A DNA stretch of 41,689 nt, from NCBI GenBank assembly GCA_016930235.1, contig JAFGHI010000029.1, forward strand, positions 1 through 41,689, written 5' to 3'. The first letter of the stretch is position 1, and each line of letters begins with the position of its first letter. The translations under genes were made by a program, and so were the position numbers. Under the pieces are notes generated by a model. That model was not told where the DNA came from and searched no databases. It saw nothing but the letters and a program-made list of their open reading frames with translations. The stretch comes from Candidatus Omnitrophota bacterium (GTDB lineage Bacteria > Omnitrophota > Omnitrophia > Omnitrophales > Aquincolibacteriaceae). Below, in pieces: positions 16,579 to 23,929 of this stretch.

Positions 16579-17877
16579 TCAAGATTGCCGGATTTTCCTA
16601 ATCAAAGCCACTTTTTTCTGCGCTTCTTCCTTCAATGCGAGCGGTGAACGAATTCCCGAAAAAAGTCTTTCGGCTTCGTCCCACTCGCCCCGGTCAATCG
16701 CATCCATCGCGTCCTGATAAGTACCCTCGATCTCGCTCAACACGGGCTCGCTAAAACTTTCTGCGACAAGCCGCTTCGATTCGAGATCCCGCCGCAAAAC
16801 CCCGATATCCGTAACAGCCGGAATCCCGGGTTCTAACAAATCCATCAGCGTTCTTTGAATGTCCGGATCAATCTGAGTTACCGAGGAAGGATACGGCGGT
16901 GAAGCCTCAACCAGCACGTTTGGCTTCTCTAAAGACTCTAAGATGACCGTCAACTGAGTTATTTTATCCAAAGACTCAAGCCATAAATGGCGGCTTAATA
17001 AAGACAAAAGTTCTTCATATCCTTCACCCAGCATGGTTTCCTGATCACGGATCTTTTTCTCGACCATCATCCCATTGAGAGCGCCGATCTTGGACAAGGT
17101 ATCCTGGATGAAGGGCCGCAGCATCGTTAAAATGACGCCTCGGTGTTTCTGGATATCCTCCGCATAAATCGGAAAAACAAGCGATTCGACCCACAAATTC
17201 CTCGCTTGGATTAAATTTCCCTTTTCAAAAGCTTCTTTTCCCGGAAGGTACTTCTGCTCAAAAAGATCGTCCAACTTCCCGCGATAGCTGCGCGGAAGAG
17301 GCATTTGATAAAACCTTTCCTGTTCGGCCAGGAAATTTTTGAAATTTTGAAGGCTCCACGGCTGAGATGACAGCTTTTGGGAGAAACCCGTCCGGAATTG
17401 AACATGATGGCTGAGGATTTTCTCCTCTTCCTCGCTGACGGCCCGGTCTGCTTGGAAATCTGTTCTGCGCTTTAAAAACAACATTTCTTGAGCGTTCAGC
17501 TTCCCTGAAGCTTCTATTTTATTTTGCTCCTCACCAGGCCCGCGAATCACCCTCTTGTCCTTCGAGGAAAATTCTGAAGTCATTCGGTTTTTGACCTTGT
17601 TGAAACTGCTCAAAAGAAAAGGCACACCATGGTGAAGCATCAAGAAAAATATCAAAAATAAGCCAATCCCCACGCCGACCGGCTTGAAAGAAAACGGGAT
17701 GCGAACTGATTTTTTTTCTGAAGGGCTTTTTTGCGAAAGGTTCGAAACCTGACGGGATTCTTCAAGTTCACTTTCCTTCTTGACGGTGGTCGACCAAAAA
17801 CAAGAAGGGCATTCCATATTCTCTTTTTCTTCGGCTTCAAAACTCCGGCCGCAATGAGTACAATGATATCGAGTCAT
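16579..17877 (-). CDS. Zinc-ribbon, single-pass membrane protein of unknown function
   Basis: About 432 residues from the ATG at 17877, chosen because it directly precedes TRYHCTHCGRSFE; ATGs at 17880 and 17889 are alternatives and none has a clear ribosome site. The N-terminus is a zinc ribbon with two CxxC pairs (YHCTHC ... MECPSC). A serine-rich linker leads to one membrane helix (VGVGIGLFLIFFLMLHHGVPFLL). The large C-terminal part is helical; the segments EAFEKGNLIQARNLW and AIDRGEWDEAERLF resemble TPR-type helix pairs. This architecture suggests a membrane-bound scaffold, but no function is known. It lies between the c-di-GMP protein and the receiver-like protein, 70 and 3 bases away. 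Confidence 0.75.
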   Translation of the reverse strand: MTRYHCTHCGRSFEAEEKENMECPSCFWSTTVKKESELEESRQVSNLSQKSPSEKKSVRIPFSFKPVGVGIGLFLIFFLMLHHGVPFLLSSFNKVKNRMTSEFSSKDKRVIRGPGEEQNKIEASGKLNAQEMLFLKRRTDFQADRAVSEEEEKILSHHVQFRTGFSQKLSSQPWSLQNFKNFLAEQERFYQMPLPRSYRGKLDDLFEQKYLPGKEAFEKGNLIQARNLWVESLVFPIYAEDIQKHRGVILTMLRPFIQDTLSKIGALNGMMVEKKIRDQETMLGEGYEELLSLLSRHLWLESLDKITQLTVILESLEKPNVLVEASPPYPSSVTQIDPDIQRTLMDLLEPGIPAVTDIGVLRRDLESKRLVAESFSEPVLSEIEGTYQDAMDAIDRGEWDEAERLFSGIRSPLALKEEAQKKVALIRKIRQS

Positions 17878-17947
17878 CATGAAACACATTATGTCGTTTT
17901 TGAAACGAAAATTCTAGTCCAGTCTTTTGAGGGCCAAAACAGGAGGG

Positions 17948-20056
17948 TTAGGCAACGGATTTTCGGGAAATCTTGGGCTGACTTTGGTCCGAAAGCAGCT
18001 GGGTCATCGCATGAGCAGGCAGGGGTTTGCTGTAATAAAACCCCTGCATTTTATCGCAGTCATGATCACTCAAAAAACGCATTTGCTCCTCTGTCTCAAC
18101 ACCCTCCGCAATCACTTCTAAATTGAGATAATGGGCCATTGAAATGACAACCTTGGCAATAGCGGCATCATAGGTGTTCGTTTCCAAATCGGAAATGAAG
18201 GATCGATCAATCTTCAGAGTATGCACAGGAAAACACCGGAGGTAATGGAGCGAAGAATGTCCCGTCCCAAAGTCATCGATAGAAAATCGAATCCCGTAAC
18301 GGCGAAGCTCGTAAAGCAACGCGACAGTCTGTTCGATATTTTTCATCATCATGCTTTCGGTCAGCTCCAACTCTAAATATTCAGGCGACAAACCCGAGCG
18401 TTCAACCGCTCTGCGGATGCGTCTTGCCAGATCGGGACGTTCAAACTCCCTGGGTGAAAGGTTACAGGCAACCCGCATAGGCTGAAACCCGATTTCCTGC
18501 CAATTCTTGTTTTGAAGACAAGCCGTCTTAACGACCCACTCATCGATCGCCATAATCAGTCCCGACTCTTCGGCAAGGGGAATAAACTGATCCGGAGAAA
18601 TCAAACCGCGCTTGGGGTGCTGCCAGCGAAGGAGCGCTTCGGCCCCCAGAACGGCCCCGGTCTTCAAGTCAACTTGAGGCTGATAAAAAACCTTCAATTC
18701 ATCGCGGTCGACCGCATGCCTCAACTCATTCTCAAGCTCAAATCTTTCCGCCAATTTTGAATTCATGGAGGATGAATACAACTGATATTGGGCCCGGCCT
18801 TTCTCCTTGGCTCCGTTCATGGCCGTGTCGGCATTTTGAAGCAACGATCCGCTATCCTGGCCGTCATCGGGAAAAAAACTGACGCCGATACTTGCATTCA
18901 TAAAGAATTCATGACCCATTACAAAGAAGGGGCTTTGAAAAATCCTGAATATCTTGTTGGCTACATGGATGGCCTTCTCGTTTTTGTCTAAATCCGGAAG
19001 TAAGATCACAAACTCATCGCCCCCGATACGCGAAACCGTATCCGTTTCCTGGACAGCCAATTTCAGCCGTTGGGCAACTGCGTGGAGAAGTTGATCGCCC
19101 ATGCTGTGTCCGAAGGTATCATTGATCCTCTTAAAATGGTCCAGTTCCAGGAAAAGAACCGCTAATTTTTGCTTCCGGTACCTGGCGGAAATAACGGCCC
19201 GGTTCAGGCGGTCGATGAGAAGCATTCGGTTGGGAAGCCCCGTCAAGTGATCGTACCAGGAAAGCTTGTTGAGTTTCTCTTCAAACTTTTTCTTCTGGGA
19301 AATATCATTGATGACTCCCGTCATCCGGGTAATGTTCTCTTTGGGATCGGTGTAAAAATGTCCCCGGTCCTCAATCAGGACCCAGCTTCCATCCGGGCGC
19401 CTCACCCGGTATTCCAAGCGTGAGGTCAATTTTCTGGCAGAAATAAAACCTGTAGGGGTCTCAAACCTGGGGAGATCCTCAGGGTGAATCAGTTCAAGCC
19501 AGTGCTCGAGGGAACCTTGAAGTTCCTGCCTAGCGTACCCCAGAACCTTTTTCGTGTTTCCTTCAAAGGATAATTCATTTTTGGCGGGATCCCATTCATA
19601 TAGAACCTGTTCTGATGTATGTAGCAGAATATCATAACGCCTTTTGGATTCCGAAAGGACCTTTTCCGCCTTCTTCCTTCGAATCGCATCCGTCAAGATT
19701 TGCGCAAGAAAACGAAGATCAAAGTCCCTTTTATGCAGGAAATCCTGTGCCCCCCTTCGGACAGCTTCGAGCGCTGCCGACCGATCATCTAAAGCCGTCA
19801 GGATCACAATAGGAATTGCGGGGTATCGTTCCTGAACAGCGATAAACGTATGGACGCCTTGACTGTCGGCGAGACCCAGATCCATTAATACAATATCCGG
19901 GTTTTCTTCGGCGAGATCCTTTAGGCTTTCTGACAGTGTCGAAGCAAAGTGAAGTGAAAATTGAGAAGTTTGAGAATGATTAAAACAATCTTCTAACAGC
20001 AGCTGATAATCCCGGTTATCTTCCATCACAAGGACTCGCAGAGGACCTTGACTCAT
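17948..20056 (-). CDS. Response regulator with REC-PAS-GGDEF-EAL domains
   Basis: A 702-residue cytoplasmic c-di-GMP turnover protein. The receiver domain (about 1-125) has the acidic pair E12/D13 and acceptor D59 in IVLMDLGL. A PAS domain (about 140-260) includes the YRVRRPDGSWVLIEDRG PAC-type segment. The diguanylate cyclase domain has an intact IGGDEF. The phosphodiesterase domain has EALLRW, ELTES, DDFGTGHSS, TLKIDRSF and EGVETEEQ, all expected for an active EAL enzyme. The inhibitory I-site arginine (RxxD before GGDEF) is absent (QETD), so product inhibition there is unlikely. The ATG at 20056 is supported by GGGAGG eight bases upstream. It is the first gene of the glgC operon. Confidence 0.93.
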   Translation of the reverse strand: MSQGPLRVLVMEDNRDYQLLLEDCFNHSQTSQFSLHFASTLSESLKDLAEENPDIVLMDLGLADSQGVHTFIAVQERYPAIPIVILTALDDRSAALEAVRRGAQDFLHKRDFDLRFLAQILTDAIRRKKAEKVLSESKRRYDILLHTSEQVLYEWDPAKNELSFEGNTKKVLGYARQELQGSLEHWLELIHPEDLPRFETPTGFISARKLTSRLEYRVRRPDGSWVLIEDRGHFYTDPKENITRMTGVINDISQKKKFEEKLNKLSWYDHLTGLPNRMLLIDRLNRAVISARYRKQKLAVLFLELDHFKRINDTFGHSMGDQLLHAVAQRLKLAVQETDTVSRIGGDEFVILLPDLDKNEKAIHVANKIFRIFQSPFFVMGHEFFMNASIGVSFFPDDGQDSGSLLQNADTAMNGAKEKGRAQYQLYSSSMNSKLAERFELENELRHAVDRDELKVFYQPQVDLKTGAVLGAEALLRWQHPKRGLISPDQFIPLAEESGLIMAIDEWVVKTACLQNKNWQEIGFQPMRVACNLSPREFERPDLARRIRRAVERSGLSPEYLELELTESMMMKNIEQTVALLYELRRYGIRFSIDDFGTGHSSLHYLRCFPVHTLKIDRSFISDLETNTYDAAIAKVVISMAHYLNLEVIAEGVETEEQMRFLSDHDCDKMQGFYYSKPLPAHAMTQLLSDQSQPKISRKSVA

Positions 20057-20545
20057 TGTGATGCCTCCCTTTCTTTCCAAAACTAATGCCGCCGGCTGAC
20101 GTTTAAGCTTCCGACTACCTAGGGGAAACCCTTATGATTTTTCACAAGTGATACGGCACCGTCGCCGAATTTAGTTTTGAAAGAACGCAATGCCGGATAT
20201 CAATCGTCTAACGCGATTTCAGGCGGGCAAGAAAGCGTTTTGGAAAGCACTTTTCGGATAAGCAGGGTCATTTAGAAATCCACTTTCCTGCCTCCCTTGC
20301 GTACCTATTATTTTATACCTGTTACGAAACGGAAACCAACACCTTTCTCATCTTTTTTAATGGATCTTATCCCCTTATATAGCAAACAGTTAGAACAACA
20401 TCATTATAGGACTATGCGGTCAATGAGATTTGCGAAAAACTTCCAGTCGGATGCTTCAGGGATACCATTTTCCCGACGTCAGGAAAATTCATTCACCACT
20501 CATCGCGCTTGCACGAGATTCGTTTGCCTGCCGGCCGTCAGACCC
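20057..20545. other. Intergenic region upstream of the c-di-GMP gene
   Basis: No convincing gene is seen here; the open frames have no recognisable protein character. On the minus strand about 45-60 bases before the c-di-GMP gene there is a short hairpin-like motif (AAGGGTTTCCCCT). A 22-base palindrome lies at 20467-20488. No good promoter could be chosen. Confidence 0.5.
20467..20488. promoter_or_regulatory. 22-bp imperfect palindrome, operator-like
   Basis: ATTTTCC and GGAAAAT flank a GACGTC core, with a single mismatched position on either side of the core. The symmetry and length fit a dimeric regulator site. It lies about 410 bases upstream of the c-di-GMP gene, and no regulator is known. 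Confidence 0.4.
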
Positions 20546-20681
20546 ACCGCTAGCGCCCACCGCGTAGGTGGCCTTTTTCAAGCTACAAGCTGCAAGATTC
20601 AAGCTTCAAAAGTCTTTTGCAGCCTGAAGCCTGTGGCCTGAAGCCTGGAAAAAGGCCACCTACGCGGTGGGCGCTAGCGGT
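20546..20681. repeat. 136-bp hairpin element with 34-bp perfect arms and paired heptads
   Basis: The arms 20546-20579 and 20648-20681 are exact reverse complements (outer bases ACCGCTAGCG, inner bases GTGGCCTTTTTC). Inside, four 7-base units on the left (AAGCTAC, AAGCTGC and so on, 20580-20607) face four on the right (GCAGCCT, GAAGCCT and so on, 20619-20646), each pair matching at 4-5 of 7 positions. The tip is AAAAG-T-CTTTT. The whole element folds into one long hairpin with a single-base bulge. It ends 26 bases past the dodecin stop on the minus strand. A second copy of the arm sequence occurs near 26308-26665. Confidence 0.88.
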
Positions 20682-20707
20682 TTGAAACATAGAATAGGTA
20701 TTGTTCT

Positions 20708-20902
20708 CTACTTCGCGACAACCCCCACTTTTACAACCGCCTGATATTCGATGGATTTATTCTCGCGAACGGCTCCACGGTGTTCAACCACTTCAAAGTA
20801 ATGAACCGTCTCCCCCGAGCGAATAACCCCATCGACAGCATCCTGGGTGGCTTCGCCATATCCATTGGGTGAACGTCCGACAACCTCAACAATCTTATAC
20901 AT
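20708..20902 (-). CDS. Dodecin-family flavin-binding protein
   Basis: Dodecins are small proteins that assemble as dodecamers and store or buffer flavins. This one is 64 residues, within the family range. The pattern is clear: MYKIVEVVGRSPNGYGEATQ, the HYFEVVEHRGAV segment, and the C-terminal YQAVVKVGVVAK strand. The conserved aromatic that stacks on flavin (Trp in many members) appears as Tyr/Phe in the HYFEVVE stretch. An AAGGGGGG ribosome site precedes the ATG. It is separated from the 47-residue gene upstream by a terminator and a photolyase remnant, so it probably has its own promoter. Confidence 0.88.
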   Translation of the reverse strand: MYKIVEVVGRSPNGYGEATQDAVDGVIRSGETVHYFEVVEHRGAVRENKSIEYQAVVKVGVVAK

Positions 20903-21081
20903 GGGAATAACCCCCCTTCATCAATCGCTTAGCAAAATAAGAGAAATGTTTTTTTTGATGATTTAGTCGGCATAACTTAATTCTTGGATTGAAAGTTCCC
21001 GCATTTCAGGAATTGATAAACCCAAAGGGCCCTTTTTCTTCCCTAAATCGCGAATCTCCATTCCTTGAGAAACTGAGAAAG

Positions 21082-21222
21082 CTACCACCGGCCATACTCG
21101 TCGGGAGACCAAACGAAAACAGGAATGGAAACACCTTCTTCGGAATCATGATAGAAAGCTGGGTGACCAATCAATCTCAGATCGCGACGGGACCAAACAA
21201 TAATTCCCCCACAAAGAATACC
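21082..21222 (-). pseudogene. N-terminal remnant of a DNA photolyase/cryptochrome gene
   Basis: Read on the minus strand, a frame of about 46 codons ending in TAG at 21082-21084 gives IIVWSRRDLRL ... GVSIPVFVWSPDEYGRW. This matches the photolyase N-terminal pattern IVWFRRDLRLxDNPAL ... IPVFIWxPEExGxW in order and spacing. No start codon opens the frame. After the stop, none of the three frames continues with the expected photolyase sequence, so only the first 10% or so of a roughly 470-residue enzyme remains. It is probably a deletion relic. Interpretation is by motif recall only. Confidence 0.72.
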
Positions 21223-21262
21223 CTTTGACCCTGAAGGTGACCGATAAGTTGGCGCCAAGAAA

Positions 21263-21318
21263 AAGAGCGTTACGACAAGATAGCTAAGGGCTGGAATATC
21301 GAATGTCGTAACGCTCTT
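21263..21318 (-). terminator. Rho-independent terminator after the 47-residue gene
   Basis: A perfect 15-base inverted repeat (AAGAGCGTTACGACA at 21263-21277 with 21304-21318) has a 26-base loop. On the minus strand it is followed by TTTTTCTTGG. It lies about 90 bases past the small membrane protein gene and would end the mscS-lipoprotein transcript. Confidence 0.65.
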
Positions 21319-21408
21319 GATACTCTTTAAGTTCCGGGACTGACAAAGAAGACCTTCAACTCCTCAAAACCATGCGATTCAACCGTTTCAAAAACAACCC
21401 GCGTTGAA

Positions 21409-21552
21409 TTATTTCTTCTTGATATCTTCCAGCAATTCAACGGCCCGGGTAAAAAGCTTGCGGATCTTGATCAATTCAATCGCGGCCGCAGTCGTAGGCA
21501 CGGTCACGATCACAAACAAAAAACAAATCGTTAAAAAATAAAGTTGCTGCAT
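21409..21552 (-). CDS. 47-residue single-pass membrane protein
   Basis: A short gene encoding MQQLYFLTICFLFVIVTVPT followed by a helical, basic tail that ends ELLEDIKKK. One hydrophobic segment (about residues 4-24) indicates a membrane anchor or uncleaved signal. A GGGGGA ribosome site lies about six bases before the ATG, which supports real translation. It follows the lipoprotein gene by 139 bases and precedes a terminator. No family is recognised; a small envelope-stress or channel-accessory protein is a guess from context only. Confidence 0.65.
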   Translation of the reverse strand: MQQLYFLTICFLFVIVTVPTTAAAIELIKIRKLFTRAVELLEDIKKK

Positions 21553-21691
21553 AATCGGTCCCCCTTATTCTGTCTTCTACTAATGTTATCTTCTCCTATC
21601 GGCTATTTCATTTTGCAACTGTAAAGAATCTTAAGTCCAAAGAAAAAACCCTCTCTAAGAAGGCTTCCTCTTTAGGCTTTTTAAACACCCT

Positions 21692-22066
21692 TTAACCGAT
21701 CTTAATTTTAGACGCGTCGCCGCCCATTTCGCGGAATTTGCTTGCGTAGACCTGATAACGTTTGGTCAACTCCGATATCTCGGAAGTGACTTTGGAGACA
21801 TCTTCCTTAATGGCCTTCCCCTGTTCGCCCAATAAATCTTTAGGTGAAAGGTCCTTTAATTTGGCGCGGATCTTATCGGCTGCCGCCTTTTGATTTCCGA
21901 TTTCCTTGGCATAAGCCTGCGCCGTACTCTGGAGCTCATCCAGCGACATTTTTTCGGCTTCCTGTCTGATCTGGTCAACCGGTTTCTTAGAATCCGCTTT
22001 CTTGGCACAACCGGATATTGTGAAGATTGCAATCGGTAAAACAAGTAGCAACCATCGCATTTTCAT
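21692..22066 (-). CDS. Small helical lipoprotein of unknown function
   Basis: From the ATG at 22066 it has 124 residues, with an AGGAGG site eight bases upstream. The N-terminus MKMRWLLLVLPIAIFTISGC is a lipoprotein signal, with lipidation at Cys20. The mature part is charged and almost entirely helical, with regular hydrophobic spacing (IRQEAEKMSLDELQSTAQAY, then a later EISELTKRYQVYASKF stretch), so a coiled coil in the periplasm is likely. A longer frame upstream adds non-signal residues and was not used. It lies between the AsmA-like gene and the 47-residue gene, probably in one operon with mscS. Confidence 0.82.
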   Translation of the reverse strand: MKMRWLLLVLPIAIFTISGCAKKADSKKPVDQIRQEAEKMSLDELQSTAQAYAKEIGNQKAAADKIRAKLKDLSPKDLLGEQGKAIKEDVSKVTSEISELTKRYQVYASKFREMGGDASKIKIG

Positions 22067-22137
22067 AATATATTCCTCCTTGGGGTTATGGATATCCTCG
22101 ATATCCAGCGAATGATAATACAAAAAAGTTTTGGTTT

Positions 22138-22887
22138 TTACTGTGATGAAAAAAGACCGCTTAAGCCTTCCTTAATCTCCTCCATCTTGGAAGCTGCCTG
22201 AGCGGAAAAAGCCGTCGAAAACTGATCCAAGTCCGGCATTAGGGCATTGAGCCCGACCTCCTGCAAGGTTTTAAGAACGATTTGCTGAATCACACGGTTC
22301 GGATCGGTGACATCTTTAAAAACCTGGTTTTGGATATTCATCGGAAATTCGCGGACCCGCGCTTCCCCGCGGCTGTTATCCACATACCGCCCGCGGCCGA
22401 CACTAACAATTAATTCGTCGATCATAAGAGAAAAAGGGGTTCCCTTTGCGGCGGGTTCCTTTTCGGGCGCCTTCCCCGTCGTCGGAGCCGGCGGGGCTCC
22501 TTCTTCACGTTTCAACATAGCCTTCAAGGCCGGCAATTCCAGAAGATTGGTCTGACCTTCGGCCCCCCTTTCAATGGTTATCTGATCCATGTTAAACCGG
22601 ATTTGTTCAATGTGGATTTTTCTGGCCAGAAGCCCTTTCAAATCATAACGGATAAAAATTTCCGGGACAGACGCCATTAATTTTTCCTGGAACCCTTCGG
22701 GATTGTGGATCTTCAAGCCATAGATTCCAGCTTCACCTTTGAGAGGGTTAAAATGCAATTTGGTGGTCTGGACAGAAACTCCGAGGGCATCGGAAAAAAC
22801 CTTCGAGACCAAAAAATGTCCCGCAAGATTCAGTCCCAAAACCACAATGACAACGAAAAGTAAAAGGGTGGTCAGAAATTTGATCAT
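22138..22887 (-). CDS. AsmA-like membrane-anchored protein
   Basis: A 249-residue protein resembling the N-terminal part of AsmA/DUF748 proteins, which act at the envelope, some in lipid traffic. It has one membrane helix at about 4-27 (FLTTLLLFVVIVVLGLNLAG). The periplasmic part shows the usual LGVSVQTTKLHFNPLKGEAGIYGLKIHNP beta pattern in pieces, with VPEIFIRYDLKGLLARKI next. A proline/alanine/lysine-rich linker (about 130-147) follows, and the tail is helical. It is much shorter than full AsmA (over 600 residues), so it may be an N-domain-only relative. AGGAG precedes the ATG. It starts 11 bases after the mscS stop. Confidence 0.75.
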   Translation of the reverse strand: MIKFLTTLLLFVVIVVLGLNLAGHFLVSKVFSDALGVSVQTTKLHFNPLKGEAGIYGLKIHNPEGFQEKLMASVPEIFIRYDLKGLLARKIHIEQIRFNMDQITIERGAEGQTNLLELPALKAMLKREEGAPPAPTTGKAPEKEPAAKGTPFSLMIDELIVSVGRGRYVDNSRGEARVREFPMNIQNQVFKDVTDPNRVIQQIVLKTLQEVGLNALMPDLDQFSTAFSAQAASKMEEIKEGLSGLFSSQ

Positions 22888-22898
22888 GGACTCTTCTC

Positions 22899-23753
22899 CT
22901 ATCGTGACGAGTTAAGGGTTTGCATCCCGCTCGGTTGCGAAACAATATGGATGTCCCGCTGCGGGAAAGGGATCTTGGCGCCTGCCACCTGAACGGCCTT
23001 GTAAACCGCTAGGTTCACCTTATGAAGCGTCTGATAATATTTAACGGTCGGGACCCAATACCGGAAGCCGATGTTCACCGAGGAATCCGCAAATTCCTGA
23101 ATACCGATCTGCGGTTTAGGATCTTTTCCGACCTCTTGAAACCCGGCCAGCGTCTGTGAGATCGCTCGAATCGCCGCCTCCGGCTCGCTGTCGTAACTGA
23201 TGCCGATCACACTTTCGACAATCCGGTTGGTCTGCGAATTATGAATAATCTCTCCGACAATATGTTTATTGGGGATCGTAATCTTAATCCCGTCTTCGTC
23301 GGTCAGGATCGTGCAAGCCAGCTTCACTTCAGTCACAACACCGCTCACGCCCGCAACGGTAATCGTATTTCCCACAACAAAAGGACGCGTGATGATAATG
23401 GTCAAACCAGCTCCATAATTGGAAAGAGGGCCTTGGATGGCGAAGCTCGCGCCGAAAGCCAGGGCACCTAAAGCTGCCACAAACGGCGCAATCGTGATCC
23501 CGAATTTTCCGAGGGCGATAATGATGGCAAAAGCCAGGATGACGATCTTGACGACACCGACCAGGAATTTTGAAAGCGTGATATCGAGATTCTTTTTCTC
23601 AAATATTTTCAAAAGAAGACCTGCCGTCCAATTAGCCGCCACCACTCCGATCACGAGGATGATTAAGGCACCGATTACCTGGAAACTATAATTGACGCAA
23701 AATTCAATAGCGGTATTAATTAGCTGCTGAATGGCTGTTAATTCCTTTTCCAT
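22899..23753 (-). CDS. mscS: MscS-type small mechanosensitive channel
   Basis: A 284-residue inner-membrane channel of the MscS family that opens under membrane tension to release solutes after osmotic downshock. Three hydrophobic helices are visible (about 22-44, 62-82, 88-118). The pore helix TM3 has the Gly/Ala-packed pattern APFVAALGALAFGASFAIQG. The soluble beta domain begins at PFVVGNTITVAGVSGVV, and the C-terminal alpha/beta domain ends KIPFPQRDIHIV, the usual MscS end. It heads a likely operon with the AsmA-like gene, the lipoprotein and the small membrane protein. Confidence 0.93.
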   Translation of the reverse strand: MEKELTAIQQLINTAIEFCVNYSFQVIGALIILVIGVVAANWTAGLLLKIFEKKNLDITLSKFLVGVVKIVILAFAIIIALGKFGITIAPFVAALGALAFGASFAIQGPLSNYGAGLTIIITRPFVVGNTITVAGVSGVVTEVKLACTILTDEDGIKITIPNKHIVGEIIHNSQTNRIVESVIGISYDSEPEAAIRAISQTLAGFQEVGKDPKPQIGIQEFADSSVNIGFRYWVPTVKYYQTLHKVNLAVYKAVQVAGAKIPFPQRDIHIVSQPSGMQTLNSSR

Positions 23754-23819
23754 GAGGACACCTCTTGTCAGTTAGGTTAGAAGACTTGTTCCGGGGACTG
23801 GCCCCGCAAGGCCATCCAA

Positions 23820-23847
23820 TTTATAAGAAATAAGCCTTGGGCGCAAG
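23820..23847 (-). promoter_or_regulatory. Possible promoter for mscS
   Basis: On the minus strand TATAAA (23820-23825) lies 15-16 bases from TTGCGC/CTTGCG (23841-23847). The match is moderate. It is placed between the typA terminator and mscS, where a promoter is needed. Confidence 0.35.
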
Positions 23848-23862
23848 AACGAAAATAGGACG

Positions 23863-23883
23863 AAAAAATTCCCTGCGAGGGAA
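23863..23883 (-). terminator. Rho-independent terminator of typA
   Basis: On the minus strand TTCCCT-CGC-AGGGAA is followed directly by TTTTTT. The stem is short (six pairs) but the U-tract is clean, and it sits about 45 bases after the typA stop. Confidence 0.7.
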
Positions 23884-23929
23884 AAGCCCGTTTCCAAAAC
23901 ATCCGTCCCAATGCATTCAAACCTTCGTG

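Larger units (their letters stand above)
20903..21408. other. Intergenic region with a gene remnant and a terminator
   Basis: This 506-base stretch holds no intact gene. It contains a short photolyase-like remnant (21082-21222) and a terminator (21263-21318). Between the remnant and dodecin nothing recognisable was found; a plus-strand frame opening with TTG here looks spurious. Confidence 0.55.

Noticed and set aside
20100-20200. Leader of the c-di-GMP gene as a c-di-GMP riboswitch
   Set aside because: A short AAGGGTTTCCCCT hairpin is present, but the conserved core of the class I or II aptamers was not found.
20297-20641. Plus-strand open frame of 114 codons upstream of the dodecin gene
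   Set aside because: It crosses one arm and the heptads of the 136-bp hairpin, so half of its sequence is repeat DNA; no protein character.
20989-21228. Plus-strand open frame of 79 codons
   Set aside because: It opens with TTG, and the opposite strand carries the photolyase-like motifs that explain the coding-like composition.
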